Shown: positions 35,011 to 45,769 of the stretch, piece by piece
Layout of the letters: each line of letters begins with the position of its first letter
Numbering within the stretch: position 1 is the stretch's first letter
Origin: Cinnamomum chago
Taxonomy: Eukaryota; Streptophyta; Magnoliopsida; Laurales; Lauraceae
DNA length: 64,000 nucleotides
Assembly (NCBI GenBank): GCA_038049695.1
Contig: CP142457.1
Location: 57,594,501 to 57,658,500, forward strand
Direction of reading: 5' to 3'
Made by a program: the position numbers and the translations under genes
The notes under the pieces: generated by a model
Database searches by the model: none
Seen by the model: only the letters and a program-made list of their open reading frames with translations
What the model was told of the DNA's origin: nothing

Positions 35011-38000
35011 GTGAGTTTTTCCCATTTTAATTGTTCTTGTTGTCTCCATATCTTTCAAATCTGTTTTTTTTTATTTTTTTTTTCCTTGTTCTGGTATGGA
35101 TTCCTATATGTATTAGGGTTTGATTAGAGTTGGATGGGTATCTATTAATATTGTATATTTGATCTAGAATTTGATTTGGGGTTTTGATTGGAAGTGTGAT
35201 TGGAGTTCCTGAATAGGGTTCTAGTTGGTATATGATTTGGGGTAAGATCATCGGGTTTTGTTTGGTTTGGTTAGGGTTGGATCAGGGTTTCCTTTGGATG
35301 TTTGATTTAGGGTTTAATTGGAGGGATTTTTAAAGTAACCCAAACCTAAACCTCGTGGGGTTTTGCTTGGTTGGAAGGGGATTTTCCTTACCATGCGCGG
35401 TCTCTCCCACTTTTTGTCTCTAGGGTTTTGCTCCAAAGGGGCTTTTCACCACGCAGAAAACGGCTTCAGAGGCTCTCAGGGAAATCATAGAATCTAATAG
35501 GGAAAAGCTTTATATCCTAAAACTGTATGATAAACAAACCCCTAATCCTACATATTTCATCGTTGTAGGCTATTAGGGAAACAAGCAAAGACCAAGGGAG
35601 AAATAAATTTTTTTTGTCTAATGGTTAGTGATAGGTCTATTCTGTTGCTTCAAGATTATAGAAGTCGTAAAAGACGAAGAGGAGAGACTGACATCTGAAA
35701 AACGAATTTGATAGAAATTAGGATAAAACACTCAATATGATTATAGAATTGGATAATGTTTTGAAGTCAGGATCTTGATTTTGCAAAGGAATATAGTACC
35801 TTATAATAAGGTTTTTTTTTTTTTCTTCATAACGTCCGACTGAGAAATGCTTGTCCTACTAGCTTTTGAAGTCTGATATTCATGTTAAATCTGTATTTTT
35901 TTCAAATATACTAAAGAATTTTTATTTTGTTAATAGGAAACTTAGTTTTCCTGCTGAAGATAAAGTAAATGAACTGACTTTTGCTGACTTTAGGAAAATT
36001 GAAATGGACTATCACTGACAAAGCAAAGAATGAAAGAAAAACCAACTAATTGAATGATTGAAGCAGAAAAGTTACTGGTTTTGCATATCTGAAATTCTTC
36101 AAATTGGGGATATAGATCGACCAAAATAACAATGAACCCAATTTAGAGAGAATAAATGGGATTAGAGGAGAGAGAAGCTGCCATGGGTCAATGAGAAATT
36201 GTCGACATGTAAGGTGTCTAAAAACTTGTAGATTATATTATTTGCAAAGAAGAAAATGAGGAGTGATTGTTTCTTACTTGAGTTACTTCTTTTTCTCTGA
36301 AAGTCTCCATCTGATCTCATTGTGGATAAATCATGATTTTCTCAACTTTCTATCTGTTGTTTCGCTTCCAAGTTTTCCTAGATGGTAACCCCTAAAACAT
36401 GCATGTGCAGAATTCAGATCGTCTTAAGGGGTTATATATGTAGAATCCAGATCTTCTAAGGATAGGCCTTAGGGAATTATATGATCCCATTGCTAACCAA
36501 TCAGTGGGGCTCACCTATAAAATCCACATCATTCAAAATCAGTAACCTTACCTGCTTTGTATTAGCCCTCGGAGAATATTCACTTTTATTGGATTTATGT
36601 CCACTGTTAAACAAATCATGTTCAAACATGTGATTAATACAAATGACAAAAGGAATCAGATTTTCTTCTTCTTCTTCTTCTTCTTTATTTTTAAACACAT
36701 TATTGATGGTGGCACAATTTTGATTGGAGTGTAACTTGGCCTATACAAGGTGGACAGAGGTTTTGATTTTTGAGGTAGGCCCTGCTGATGTTTTATAGCC
36801 ATGTGCTCACAGCATTCTATGAGGCTTAATAACTTTACCTTTTTTCCTCTATGGGAATCTGAATATAATCCACATTCATTTACTGTTTACATATTAAGAG
36901 AATTTTCTTGATCATAATCCACATTGGAATATATATTTGAAAAAAAGAAAAAGAAATTAGAGTGTCAGAATTAATGCAAAATGTACTGGTCAATGACGTG
37001 GAATGGAGGGAAGAGGAGGGGCGGATAGGCTTGAAGATGGAGAGATAGGGGCATAGATCAGGCAAACTAGACAAAAAATTGAGCTTTCACCTAACTTTGA
37101 TTTGGAGGCGTTATTCACTTGGGCTCTCACCAAACTCCAAACCAAGAGGCAGTATAGACCTCGAAGAGAACCGAAAGAAATCTCGGATAAGGATCCCAGA
37201 AGCTTCACTTTTCATTATCAATAATTTTGCCTCTTGAGCCCAAAGGCTTTACATCCCTTATATAGGAAAAGAAATAACCTAGATCTAATCTAGACCATCC
37301 ATTCATAATGATAATAAAACTAAAAAAAAAATAGCTGGGCCCATTAGCTGGTCGAGACAGATAGGCTTGGCCCATTGGCGGGTCGGCCCATGGGGGATCA
37401 TGGGTTTGTCCTGCATGTGTCAACAAGAAGTCTATTTTGAAGAAGAGAATGAATTTACTCATACACATTTCCAATGATGTTCTATCCCTGTTTGTAATGA
37501 GAGATTTTCATGAATGAGAGTAGAAAGCATATGAACTATTGCTGTTATTTTGATGGCTTCTAATCTCTTAAATCTCAACGCATCTATGAAATATAAAAAT
37601 TGGAGTTAAAAACGACATAATATGGCATTTTTCAGCTTGTATCAAATCCCACCAAAGCCTTCACGTATGTCTTAAAATAATTTGGTTGACCCTATTGAAT
37701 TTTTAGAGATCTTTTAACCATAGAAACCCCATCACCATCATCATCATTGACTTCAAAGCATTGTCCCAACTATCATAAATTCCATTTCATCTTATAATTC
37801 ATGTTTGGGTTGTGACAATTTCACGCTGGCTGTCAACCTATCTAATGCACCCCCATCTTTGCCTTTTATTGTAATAAAGTCCCTGGGAACAAAGTAGTTT
37901 CAAAATTGCCTTAAAAAAAAAGTTTAAGTACTGCCCTGTTGTTTGGTCTGTAAGACTTTACAGAATGATTATGCTTGTCACAAGTTGAAGATTCTAGCCT

Positions 38001-38168
38001 GCTTCACTTTTCAAAATTTTAAAAAAGAAAATTCTCTAAATTGAGTAAGATTTCTTCTAAATAAACTTAAAACTATATACTCCTCTCAAATTCACCACTA
38101 GCATAATATAATTTGTATGTGATGGGTAGCAAATGCCTCTCTTTGCACTTACACTCTTCTGCTTGTAG
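35011..38168 (+). other. probable 3.2-kb leader intron of VPS23
   Basis: Bounded by GTGAGT at 35011 and ...TTCTGCTTGTAG ending at 38168. It is AT-rich without a host coding frame. It includes a (TTC)n microsatellite (about 36663-36686) and, at about 36970-37425, a stretch whose minus strand has LTR-like features: a TATATAAG motif and a start resembling TGTTGACAC. That stretch may be a solo LTR, but I could not confirm both ends. Confidence 0.5.
36663..36686. repeat. (TTC)n microsatellite
   Basis: About seven TTC units within the presumed leader intron of VPS23. Confidence 0.85.
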
Positions 38169-38174
38169 GTGAGG

Positions 38175-39398
38175 ATGGTTTCCCCTCCCTTGCCATCGGC
38201 AGCGCAGGTTCCACAGTACACCCAGCAGTTCCTTAGCAATGTGCTCTCCCAGCGTGGGCCATCTGCACTACCCTATGCTGAGGACGTGAAATGGCTCATC
38301 CGACAGCATCTCGTCTCTCTTATTGAGGCATACCCCAGCCTCCATGCCAAGACCGCTGTGTTCACTCACAATGATGGTAGGACCGTGAATCTCCTCCAAG
38401 CTGATGGCACTATTCCAATGGTCTACCTGCAAGTCATCTACAACATCCCCGTTGTCATTTGGCTCATGGAGACCTACCCTCGCCACCCTCCCTGCATGTA
38501 TGTTGCACCCACTCGAGACATGGTAATCAAACGTGGGCACCCCCATGTCAACCCCTCCGGGCTCGTCTCTGTCCCTTATCTCCACAGCTGGGTCTTCCCC
38601 AGCTCCAATCTCGTAGATCTTGTCCGCACCCTCAGCCACATCTTTGGCCGTGATCCCCCTCTCTACACCAAACAGCACCGATCTAGCCCTACCCCTAGCT
38701 CTGACCCTAACCCTAGCTCTAACTCTAACCCCACCGATTCTATCTCATCCTTCGCCCGCCCCTCCTTTCCTCCTAGGGTCTACTCCCCCTACAGCAGCAG
38801 TGGGCGCCTCCCACCCTCCCCGCATCGGCCACCTACTGATGACCCATCTGAGGTCTTCAAGCGCAATGCAATCAACAAGCTTGTTGAGAACGTCCATGCC
38901 GATGTTGATACCCTCCGGAAGAGCCGTGAGGCTGAGATGGAAGGCCTATTCACTGCACAGGCAGCCCTACGGCAGCGTGAGGAGCAGATCTCCAAGGGGC
39001 TTGGGGAAATGCAGGATGAGAAGGAGGCACTGGAGCAGCAGTTGCAGATTGTTCTGATGAACTCTGATGTCCTGGAGGCATGGGTGAGAAAAAACGAGGA
39101 GAAGGGTCCATGGAAGGGGAACATCATAGAGATAGACGAGGTCTTTGAGCCGTGTGACATCCTGTCGAAGCAGATGTTGGAGTGTGCAGCGGCAGATCTG
39201 GCGATAGAGGACGTAATCTACTCATTGGATAAGGCAGTGCAGGAAGGATCGATCCCCTTCGACCTCTATTTGAAGAATATCAGGTTGCTGTCTCGGGAGC
39301 AATTCTTCCACCGTGCAACTGCTGCAAAGGTCAGGGCCGCACAGATGCAGGCTCAGGTCACCATCATGGCAGCAAGAGCACAGAAGTATGGCACGTGA
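38175..39398 (+). CDS. VPS23: ELC/VPS23 (TSG101 homologue), ESCRT-I subunit, 407 aa
   Basis: The single coding exon encodes the ESCRT-I component that binds ubiquitinated cargo for sorting into multivesicular bodies. The N-terminal UEV domain spans about residues 20-160 ([60 protein letters not shown]). It resembles an E2 fold but lacks the catalytic cysteine, as in all TSG101 proteins. A Pro/Ser-rich linker (about 160-230) contains a run coded by CCCTAACCC-like repeats. A coiled coil follows (about 240-305), then the C-terminal core or steadiness box (about 325-400; [28 protein letters not shown]). Length fits plant ELC proteins (about 400 aa). I chose the second ATG (38175, MVSPP) because family members start MVPPP; an in-frame ATG lies two codons upstream. 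The CDS begins 6 nt after a 3' splice site, so the promoter is upstream of an intron. Confidence 0.95.
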   Translation: MVSPPLPSAAQVPQYTQQFLSNVLSQRGPSALPYAEDVKWLIRQHLVSLIEAYPSLHAKTAVFTHNDGRTVNLLQADGTIPMVYLQVIYNIPVVIWLMETYPRHPPCMYVAPTRDMVIKRGHPHVNPSGLVSVPYLHSWVFPSSNLVDLVRTLSHIFGRDPPLYTKQHRSSPTPSSDPNPSSNSNPTDSISSFARPSFPPRVYSPYSSSGRLPPSPHRPPTDDPSEVFKRNAINKLVENVHADVDTLRKSREAEMEGLFTAQAALRQREEQISKGLGEMQDEKEALEQQLQIVLMNSDVLEAWVRKNEEKGPWKGNIIEIDEVFEPCDILSKQMLECAAADLAIEDVIYSLDKAVQEGSIPFDLYLKNIRLLSREQFFHRATAAKVRAAQMQAQVTIMAARAQKYGT

Positions 39399-39560
39399 AG
39401 CATCTTTGAAAAGAAGACAAATGTGCCTGAAGTGTTAATTCTACTGCCATGCATCTTAATGTGCTTGATGAGTTGAAGCATGGTGAAAGTACTCAGAAAA
39501 TTTTCCCCTATATCTTGATGAAGAATTTGGTGCTTGGAGGTCAGTCAATGCCTTGATGTT

Positions 39561-39920
39561 TTCCTTGTATAAGTGCATTTACAATTTTCTTTTCTTTATT
39601 TTTTGAATCTCTATGTTGGGTGATAGAAAAGGGTTTTTATGAAACTGGCTGTAGTCATGAATAATGAATATGTGAAAAGCCTATTCTTTATGCCCATTGT
39701 TCCTTCTATGAATATTGTTTTTATGTCTCGGTGTCCTGTTCTCCTTGTATAAGTGCATTTATGTTTTTCTTTTCTTAATTTTTTGGATCTCTGTGTTGGG
39801 TGATAGAAGAGGGCTTTTATGAAACTGATTGTAGTCATGGAATAATGGATATGCGAAAAGCCTATTCTTGATGCCCCTGTTGTTTTGGACCATTCAATGG
39901 TGAAATTTATTCCAATATAC
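39561..39920. repeat. two-copy tandem repeat, period 180 bp, in the VPS23 3' flank
   Basis: CCTTGTATAAGTGCATTT occurs at 39563 and 39743, followed in both copies by TGTTGGGTGATAGAA and AAAAGCCTATTCTT. Copies are about 90 percent alike by eye. It starts about 160 bp after the stop codon, so part may be 3'UTR and could offer alternative poly-A sites. Confidence 0.85.
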
Positions 39921-40172
39921 TGAAAAAAATATGGTGAAATCTATAACATATTAACATGCCACAAATTTGAAGCTACATTGATTCTCATATGATTCTTCTG
40001 TTATTTATAGAATTATTAAGAAGTTAACTTTGAAGCTGGAGATGGCACAAAAATCTCTCTATGTAATGATATTTGGTTAAAGGATCAACCGCTTGGTACC
40101 TCTTTTCCAAGCTTCATTTCAGATGAGACATCCAAAGTGTCAATGTTGATTTTTGAAGCAGAAAATGCCCAT

Positions 40173-40174
<2 letters not shown>

Positions 40175-40230
<56 letters not shown>
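40175..40230. repeat. (TA)28 microsatellite
   Basis: An uninterrupted run of about 28 TA units. Its length is likely polymorphic. Confidence 0.95.
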
Positions 40231-40235
<5 letters not shown>

Positions 40236-41880
40236 AATAACGATTTTCTTGCTCGATAGTGTTAAGGTGAAGCGGGAGTAGTCTCAAGCTAGAAACACCC
40301 ATCTCCCTAATCCTCACACTACTGATAGTTTCCACCGGATGAAAAAAGTTTCTGGAGTTCTAACAGTGAAAGAACTCCATGGTCTGGTTGATTTGTTCCT
40401 TGTACTGTATTGTAAATAGTACATAACTACCATGTTATCTTGCTTTGCTGTCATGCTGGTTTAGGTCACTGTTGTGTCCTTTCGATCTGACTCAATTAAG
40501 CATGATTTGCTGAGTGATTACCGTGGGAAGTTGATGCAGCAGTCCGGACTGAACCCCTCAAATCTTCACTTGAAACATTTTCTTCTTGTGATAAAGGTCT
40601 AGTGAGTCTTCACCCAGGATTTCCAGCAAAATCTTCACCCTGGAATGGTCTGCTATCTGCACCACACATACGAGAATCAAATTTCATTGAATAATTTGAA
40701 AATGCTGCTAGCACACACATAGATAGGCTTAGAACTTGGTTGGAAGCCTTAATGCAATTTCCAACTTGTAATTTTAGTGGAATCAAACATCTTGTGACAG
40801 AACTTCAAAAAGTTAATCCTATTGTGGTTTTGTTTTTCCAACCATTTTGGAGTTATGCTTTGATTTTTTTTTTTAAGCAAGTCCATGAGGTTTGCTTTAA
40901 CACATTTTAGGAGCAGCAGATTTGGTGTTCTGCAAACAATCAATTTTTTTTTCTTAATGCTCATGCACTGTTGTTTGTAAGGAGATTGATTGGAACGACA
41001 CAGTGAAAGCTGGGCAATGGTCCCTCAAGCTTCTGAAGCTTGAAAATGATCGTGTAACATGCATTACCCACTATAGGTACCATTAAAAATAAATAAATGA
41101 ATAAATAAAACAAAAAAAAAAAAATCCACCACAGGTATCTGGTATAGTGATCGGGAGTGATTCATGATTCTTATGTGGGTTGGTATAAGAACATCACCTT
41201 TTTTTATTTAATTTACTAGGGTGATGGATGGTAATTGGGAGTGATTCACGAGTGTCGAATTGTGATCATTTTCTATTACAGAATTGAGATCGTCTGATAT
41301 TGTTTTGTTCTATTTCATTTAAATCCTGTGCTTAGGATATTGGCTAAAAATCCTGATCTATTAAATTTATTATAAATATGGCCGGGCAAGCCATCATATA
41401 TTAACTGTTGAACCCACCCTAACAACTTGCTGTCTGTGGTTACTGATAAATGGTTCTTGACAAACGATACAGATGCAACCAATGCTTCCACAAAAAAAAG
41501 AAACAAAAGAAAATTTAAGAGGCATTCGCTACAAAGGAGAAAACTATTCCACCCTTTGTTTGGACTCGCCGACGCAGCTGCAGGGTGTCTCATGTCTGTG
41601 AATAGACCCAGACAAGACAAGTACGCCTGTGAACAGGCTGGCTCAGTTCATGCCTAGTAATGTAAAATCATCACTGGACTTGACTTGGAAGCTGGGATTT
41701 CCATCTACCATTTGAGTCCCCTAAACCATGATTAGTTCTGAAACTATGTTTCAGACCCTCACCTACTCTGGCCACATGATGGTTACATTGTCATTTTACG
41801 ACAAGTAGATAGGGTATTTATTATAAAGAGGCATGGATCAGACCTCATGATGGAAACGGTAGTATGTAACACTGCACAGA

Positions 41881-42014
41881 CTGATGTGATGTGAGATTGG
41901 CTCCTTACCCGAGTGGTAAGTATCAGCACCTCTCACCTGGCAGCCCAGAGTTTGAACTCCAGGTATGCCATCTGTTTTCATCTGTGTGGGCTTTTTGGTG
42001 TGTGTCCGTGCTTT
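41881..42014 (+). mobile_element. tRNA-derived SINE (family B) with 11-bp target duplication
   Basis: A 134-bp insertion flanked by CACTGCACAGA at 41870-41880 and 42015-42025. It contains an A-box-like TTACCCGAGTGGTAAG and a B-box-like AGTTTGAACTCC about 40 bp apart, as in tRNA-derived promoters, and ends in a T-rich tail (GTCCGTGCTTT). The paralogous segment near 30630 reads ACTGCACAG directly into GTGATCA, which is the empty site. It is unrelated in sequence to the SINE at 12469. Confidence 0.88.
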
Positions 42015-42436
42015 CACTGCACAGACGTGATCACTTTCTGGCCGGCGTGTGGGCAATCCAACCCCTGTTCATTCCTTCCCTAGGTGTATCTGCGCTGGCT
42101 CAAATTCGATTGTAAGCTGGGCAACATTCATAATTGGATTGTACCACAGTATTTGAGGCCCCTAAATTAACACCCAAGGCCCGTTTGTTTGCATTAAAGT
42201 AGGTAGGAATCAAATACATATGACTCTTACCATAAGTTGTTATAAATTAAGATTAAAGAATAAAGATGATTCTAAAAAATCAGAAACAAATAATCTTTCC
42301 TTTAAGAAAAACAGAATCAAAAGAAGTTGAGAAATGAATTACTAGGATGATGGTTGGTTTAGTTATTTTTCATCTTCTTATTATTCAATTTCCCTAAAAT
42401 GAAAAGATTATTTGATGCTCATTTTTTAAATTTCAC

Positions 42437-42800
42437 TCTTTTTTTTTTTTTTTATAGAAAAGGTGAGTATATGTAGTTCTAAAAGGAAAAAGTACAACGA
42501 ACAATGTAAAGAAAGAATCTAAAGCAGCTCTATCCTACTTATGCTCATTTATGAAAATCCATATTTTTTTTAAAGAAAAGGTGAGTATATGTATTTCGTG
42601 AAGGAGATGCTACAATGAAAAATGTACAGAAAGAATCTAAAGCGGCTCTACCCCACTTGTGCTCAAGGAAGAAACCTAACTAAAAGGGATTACAAATAAA
42701 AAAGCCCGCAAGCTGGGCAGCAACAGACATTCAGACACAGAAGAAGAACGAAACCAGCAGATGAAGACCCCATCCCAGAAAGAAAAGGCACAGAATGAAC
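42437..42800. repeat. repeat-derived DNA with an internal ~118-bp direct repeat
   Basis: The segment AGGTGAGTATATGTA followed by GAAAGAATCTAAAGC and CTCTA.CC.ACTT occurs at 42461 and again at 42579 in the same orientation. The following AAAAAGCCCGCAAGCTGGGC stretch looks repeat-derived, possibly an antisense LINE end, but I could not assign it. Confidence 0.5.
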
Positions 42801-43036
42801 CTCCTGGAGAGAAACAAACGAAATCAACCCCGCTACTTATGGTATGAATCCTATATATCCAATTCCTCCAGATAAACAGGCCCTATAGAATCATCCAAAG
42901 GGGATGGTGTTCTATTACCAAACCTTACTAATCGAACCATACGTCTCAGCTGAAACACGTAGTACTCAGGTCCACATGTGCTGTAAAATGTTAAAGATGA
43001 TACTAGTCTTTCGCCCAGGTTGTGGGTATTGACTAT

Positions 43037-43169
43037 GAGGCGTGCTATGCACCCCGGGATCCGGAACCCGGACGGACCCCGGGGTGACTGGGGTCCGTTG
43101 GATCCCAGCCATTGGGAGTCACCCCGGGGTCCGTCCGGGTTCCGGATCCCGGGGTGTGTAGCTTTTTTC
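43037..43169. mobile_element. GC-rich hairpin MITE, Mutator-like, 133 bp
   Basis: Two 40-bp arms (43050-43089 and 43117-43156) are perfect inverted repeats starting CACCCCGGGATCCGGAACCC, with a 27-bp loop. Outside them, 13 more bases per side pair imperfectly (GAGGCGTGCTATG against GAAAAAAGCTACA). A perfect 9-bp target duplication, ATTGACTAT, lies at 43028-43036 and 43170-43178. A 9-bp duplication points to the Mutator superfamily. The element is far more GC-rich than its surroundings and has two CCCGGG sites per arm. Confidence 0.85.
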
Positions 43170-43912
43170 ATTGACTATTGAGCTGCTTCTTCTGCCCGGG
43201 ATGTGGGTTTCTTTGATTTATACTCAGACTTCTGGGCTTCTCCTTTGTTGTTCTTTGTATGGATTTCCCCATCAGCAATAATAAACCTTACTTACCATTC
43301 AAAAAAAAAAAAAAAAAACTTTCACAAATTTATGTAATACATCAGCAGAGAGACCACAAATTCTGTCCTTTTTATTGGTGCTCATGACCTTTTCAAACGT
43401 ATGGTGCTCGGGGATGATCAACTTAATCCCTCCATGATCACCTACCCTCTTCCAATTGGTATCAGGCCTAGTTTTTACACTAATCTTGAACATTAGGCAC
43501 CGTTGGATGTCACCACAATAAATTTTCAAGATATATTCATTAAATTTTGAGGAGCTAAAATTAATGGAGAGGATCATTTGAAGAAACTGATAATGAAGAT
43601 GCACTTAATCAAAATCCTCTAGCCCTTTTGTTCTCTTTGCTTTCCGTTTTCCCAAAGCTCCATTGCCTTCTTTTGAGAGTTGGTCTTAAGGACAACATTA
43701 TCCATGTCTTAGTCATCCATATCTAATTTTTAATTTCCAACGGTTTGAAGCATAATCCCTTTGCAGAAGTGAGGAGAGCTTAGAAGCTTGTGTCCCAGGA
43801 GAGCGTTTTGGTGGTTAATCTCATTTGCTGATTAACTATTATGTGCTTTTGGGGCCTGCAACTGACGACACAAGCTCTGTTAGGAGGACATTTTAACATG
43901 ATTGCTCTATAA

Positions 43913-44303
43913 GATCCCATTTGGATGAGAAAAACTTTTCTCTAGGAAAATCTCCTTTGTCCTGTTCAGATTTCTTTTATAGGAGAAAATTAATTCTACT
44001 CTTAACTAGCCTTTGCAAAATGCATGAGAAATGCCTCTTTTTTTTTTATAATCCTCATTGAGGTGGATTGAACACCCTTTTCTTTAATAAAACTGCATTT
44101 TCTACGATTAAAAAGTGACATTTAACTATATCATAATTACAGTATGTTCAAATAATCTTCTCCTTCATGGCCTTTTCCCATTCAAATCCATATACTGGAG
44201 AATGACAACTGGAGAATCTCCATGAGGGGATTCTCCACTTTTTTTCTCATTTTTACACCTACTGGGATTCTCCTATTGACATTTTCTCCACATCAAACAG
44301 GTT
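43913..44303. mobile_element. possible TIR element
   Basis: The left end CCCATTTGGATGAGAAAAAC resembles the reverse complement of the right end, CCTGTTTGATGTGGAGAAAA. Similarity extends over about 40 bp with gaps. I see no clear target duplication, so this is tentative. Confidence 0.4.
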
Positions 44304-45270
44304 ACCTGTATTTAGGATTTAACTTGGAATTCTTCAGTACCCATCACTAAGATATACATACCCATCAAGAACATGGAGCTTCAACAGTAGTTTATAATAA
44401 ATCGGTGTATTGCAGTATCATCCCAACAGTTTTTTATTTTTTAATTGATCATCCCAACAGTTTAGTTATATATTAGACACGTCATCCATTCATCCAAACC
44501 AATCATTAATGGTGGGCCCTGTCATGGTTTGGCCACACAGCAAATCTGTACCGGCCAATTTAAATTTTCTTACAGATGACCAGCTAACGGGAAATGAGAC
44601 CAACAATTCTCAAGGGGAACAATAAACTGCATGCCCCAATCTCTCTGAAATAGAGGAGAATTTTTAGCAGTGACCAAAATCCATGATGGGTCCATTATAG
44701 CAGCCTACATCATGAAGAGTGGATCCACCTGCATGGTTGCTGGCAGAGCACCGTGTGTTTCCTCTTTGATTTAATGGGGTGCATGCCACATATTTGCGGA
44801 TCCACCAAATGAACAACCAGCCAGAAACTACGATCTTCTACTGTATCCCTGTTCTCTACAAATAAATTGCTTTTTGAATGCAAACACCACCCAGCTCATA
44901 ATAATGTTATCACATAGGTAAATCCTTAATATAGTGACTATTCAATTTGCCTTTGACGCAGACACTACTGGCAAATATTTACAGTTGTTATTGTCTATCT
45001 TTCCCAGAAAAATCATCTTTGTACAAGAACATCAGGGCAAACCAGCAAACCACATACCTTAAGGCTAAGACATTCTCAAGTCAACGTATATTGAGGTCAT
45101 GACGGTTATGCTTAGAAAATAACCAAGGTGGAAGCTTGTAGTAGCTTTTCTCATCCTCCAACATATATGCATTTTAACTGAGGTGGGTAAAAAACGACGG
45201 TCCACTTGTCATCCATTCATAATTTAGCTCACCAGGCCTTGCAACCTTTTGCCTGAATTAGAAACCAATG

Positions 45271-45520
45271 TGTAAGATGACTCCCATTATGTGCAAGCAA
45301 TTCTAATAGCTTGGAAAGGAGGGGAAGAAAAGTTATCCGTTCCCTTTGGGATGGAACAGTGCTAGATAAGACGACCACCATTATTTCCACTCCTCGTGTA
45401 AGATGACTACCATTATGTGCAAGCAATTCAAATAGCTTGGAAGAGAGAAGATAAAAATGGTGATCTATTTGCCTTCGGATGGAACAGGGACAGGTAAGAC
45501 ATTATTTCCACTCTTCCATC
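45271..45520. repeat. two-copy tandem repeat, period 126 bp
   Basis: TGTAAGATGACT.CCATTATGTGCAAGCAATTC begins at 45271 and 45397 and continues with AATAGCTTGGAA and GGATGGAACAG in both copies. It lies downstream of the phosphoglycerate mutase-like gene and has no coding role I can see. Confidence 0.8.
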
Positions 45521-45769
45521 TCAAAAGTTAAGTCCCAAATCCCACTAGCCAAAATATTGATCTGCAGGAGAGAATAAATGAGAACTGATACAATGCAACT
45601 GATGTTGATTCTGATTTCTGTGGCACTTCAGTAGCACTGTGGAAAGTGTAGCCAACCAACCATTAGGCCAAAATATTCAAGCCTAATGGTTGTATATTCA
45701 AATTGACCCAAGTCTTCGTATTAACGAGGCATAAGAGAGAAGATAATTTAAGACAGGGCAATGATCTCT

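Larger units (their letters stand above)
41375..43605. repeat. right copy of the diverged duplication flanking VPS23
   Basis: Collinear with 29995-31420 in the same orientation (see the shared words listed there). It is longer because of a SINE at 41881-42014, repeat-like DNA at about 42180-42850 and a hairpin MITE at 43037-43169. The left copy is continuous at the SINE position and so shows the ancestral empty site. Confidence 0.85.
39921..45769. other. intergenic DNA between VPS23 and the phosphoglycerate mutase-like gene
   Basis: No gene is supported. It holds the right copy of the VPS23-flanking duplication (about 41375-43605) with a SINE and a hairpin MITE inside. There is a pair of similar segments at about 42461 and 42579 (AGGTGAGTATATGTA... 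GAAAGAATCTAAAGC), a possible TIR element (about 43913-44303) and a two-copy 126-bp repeat (45271-45520). Confidence 0.5.

Noticed and set aside
38690..38740. Telomere-like CCCTAA words in the VPS23 linker
   Set aside because: Only a few interrupted copies occur within a Pro/Ser/Asn coding stretch. No true interstitial telomere tract is present.
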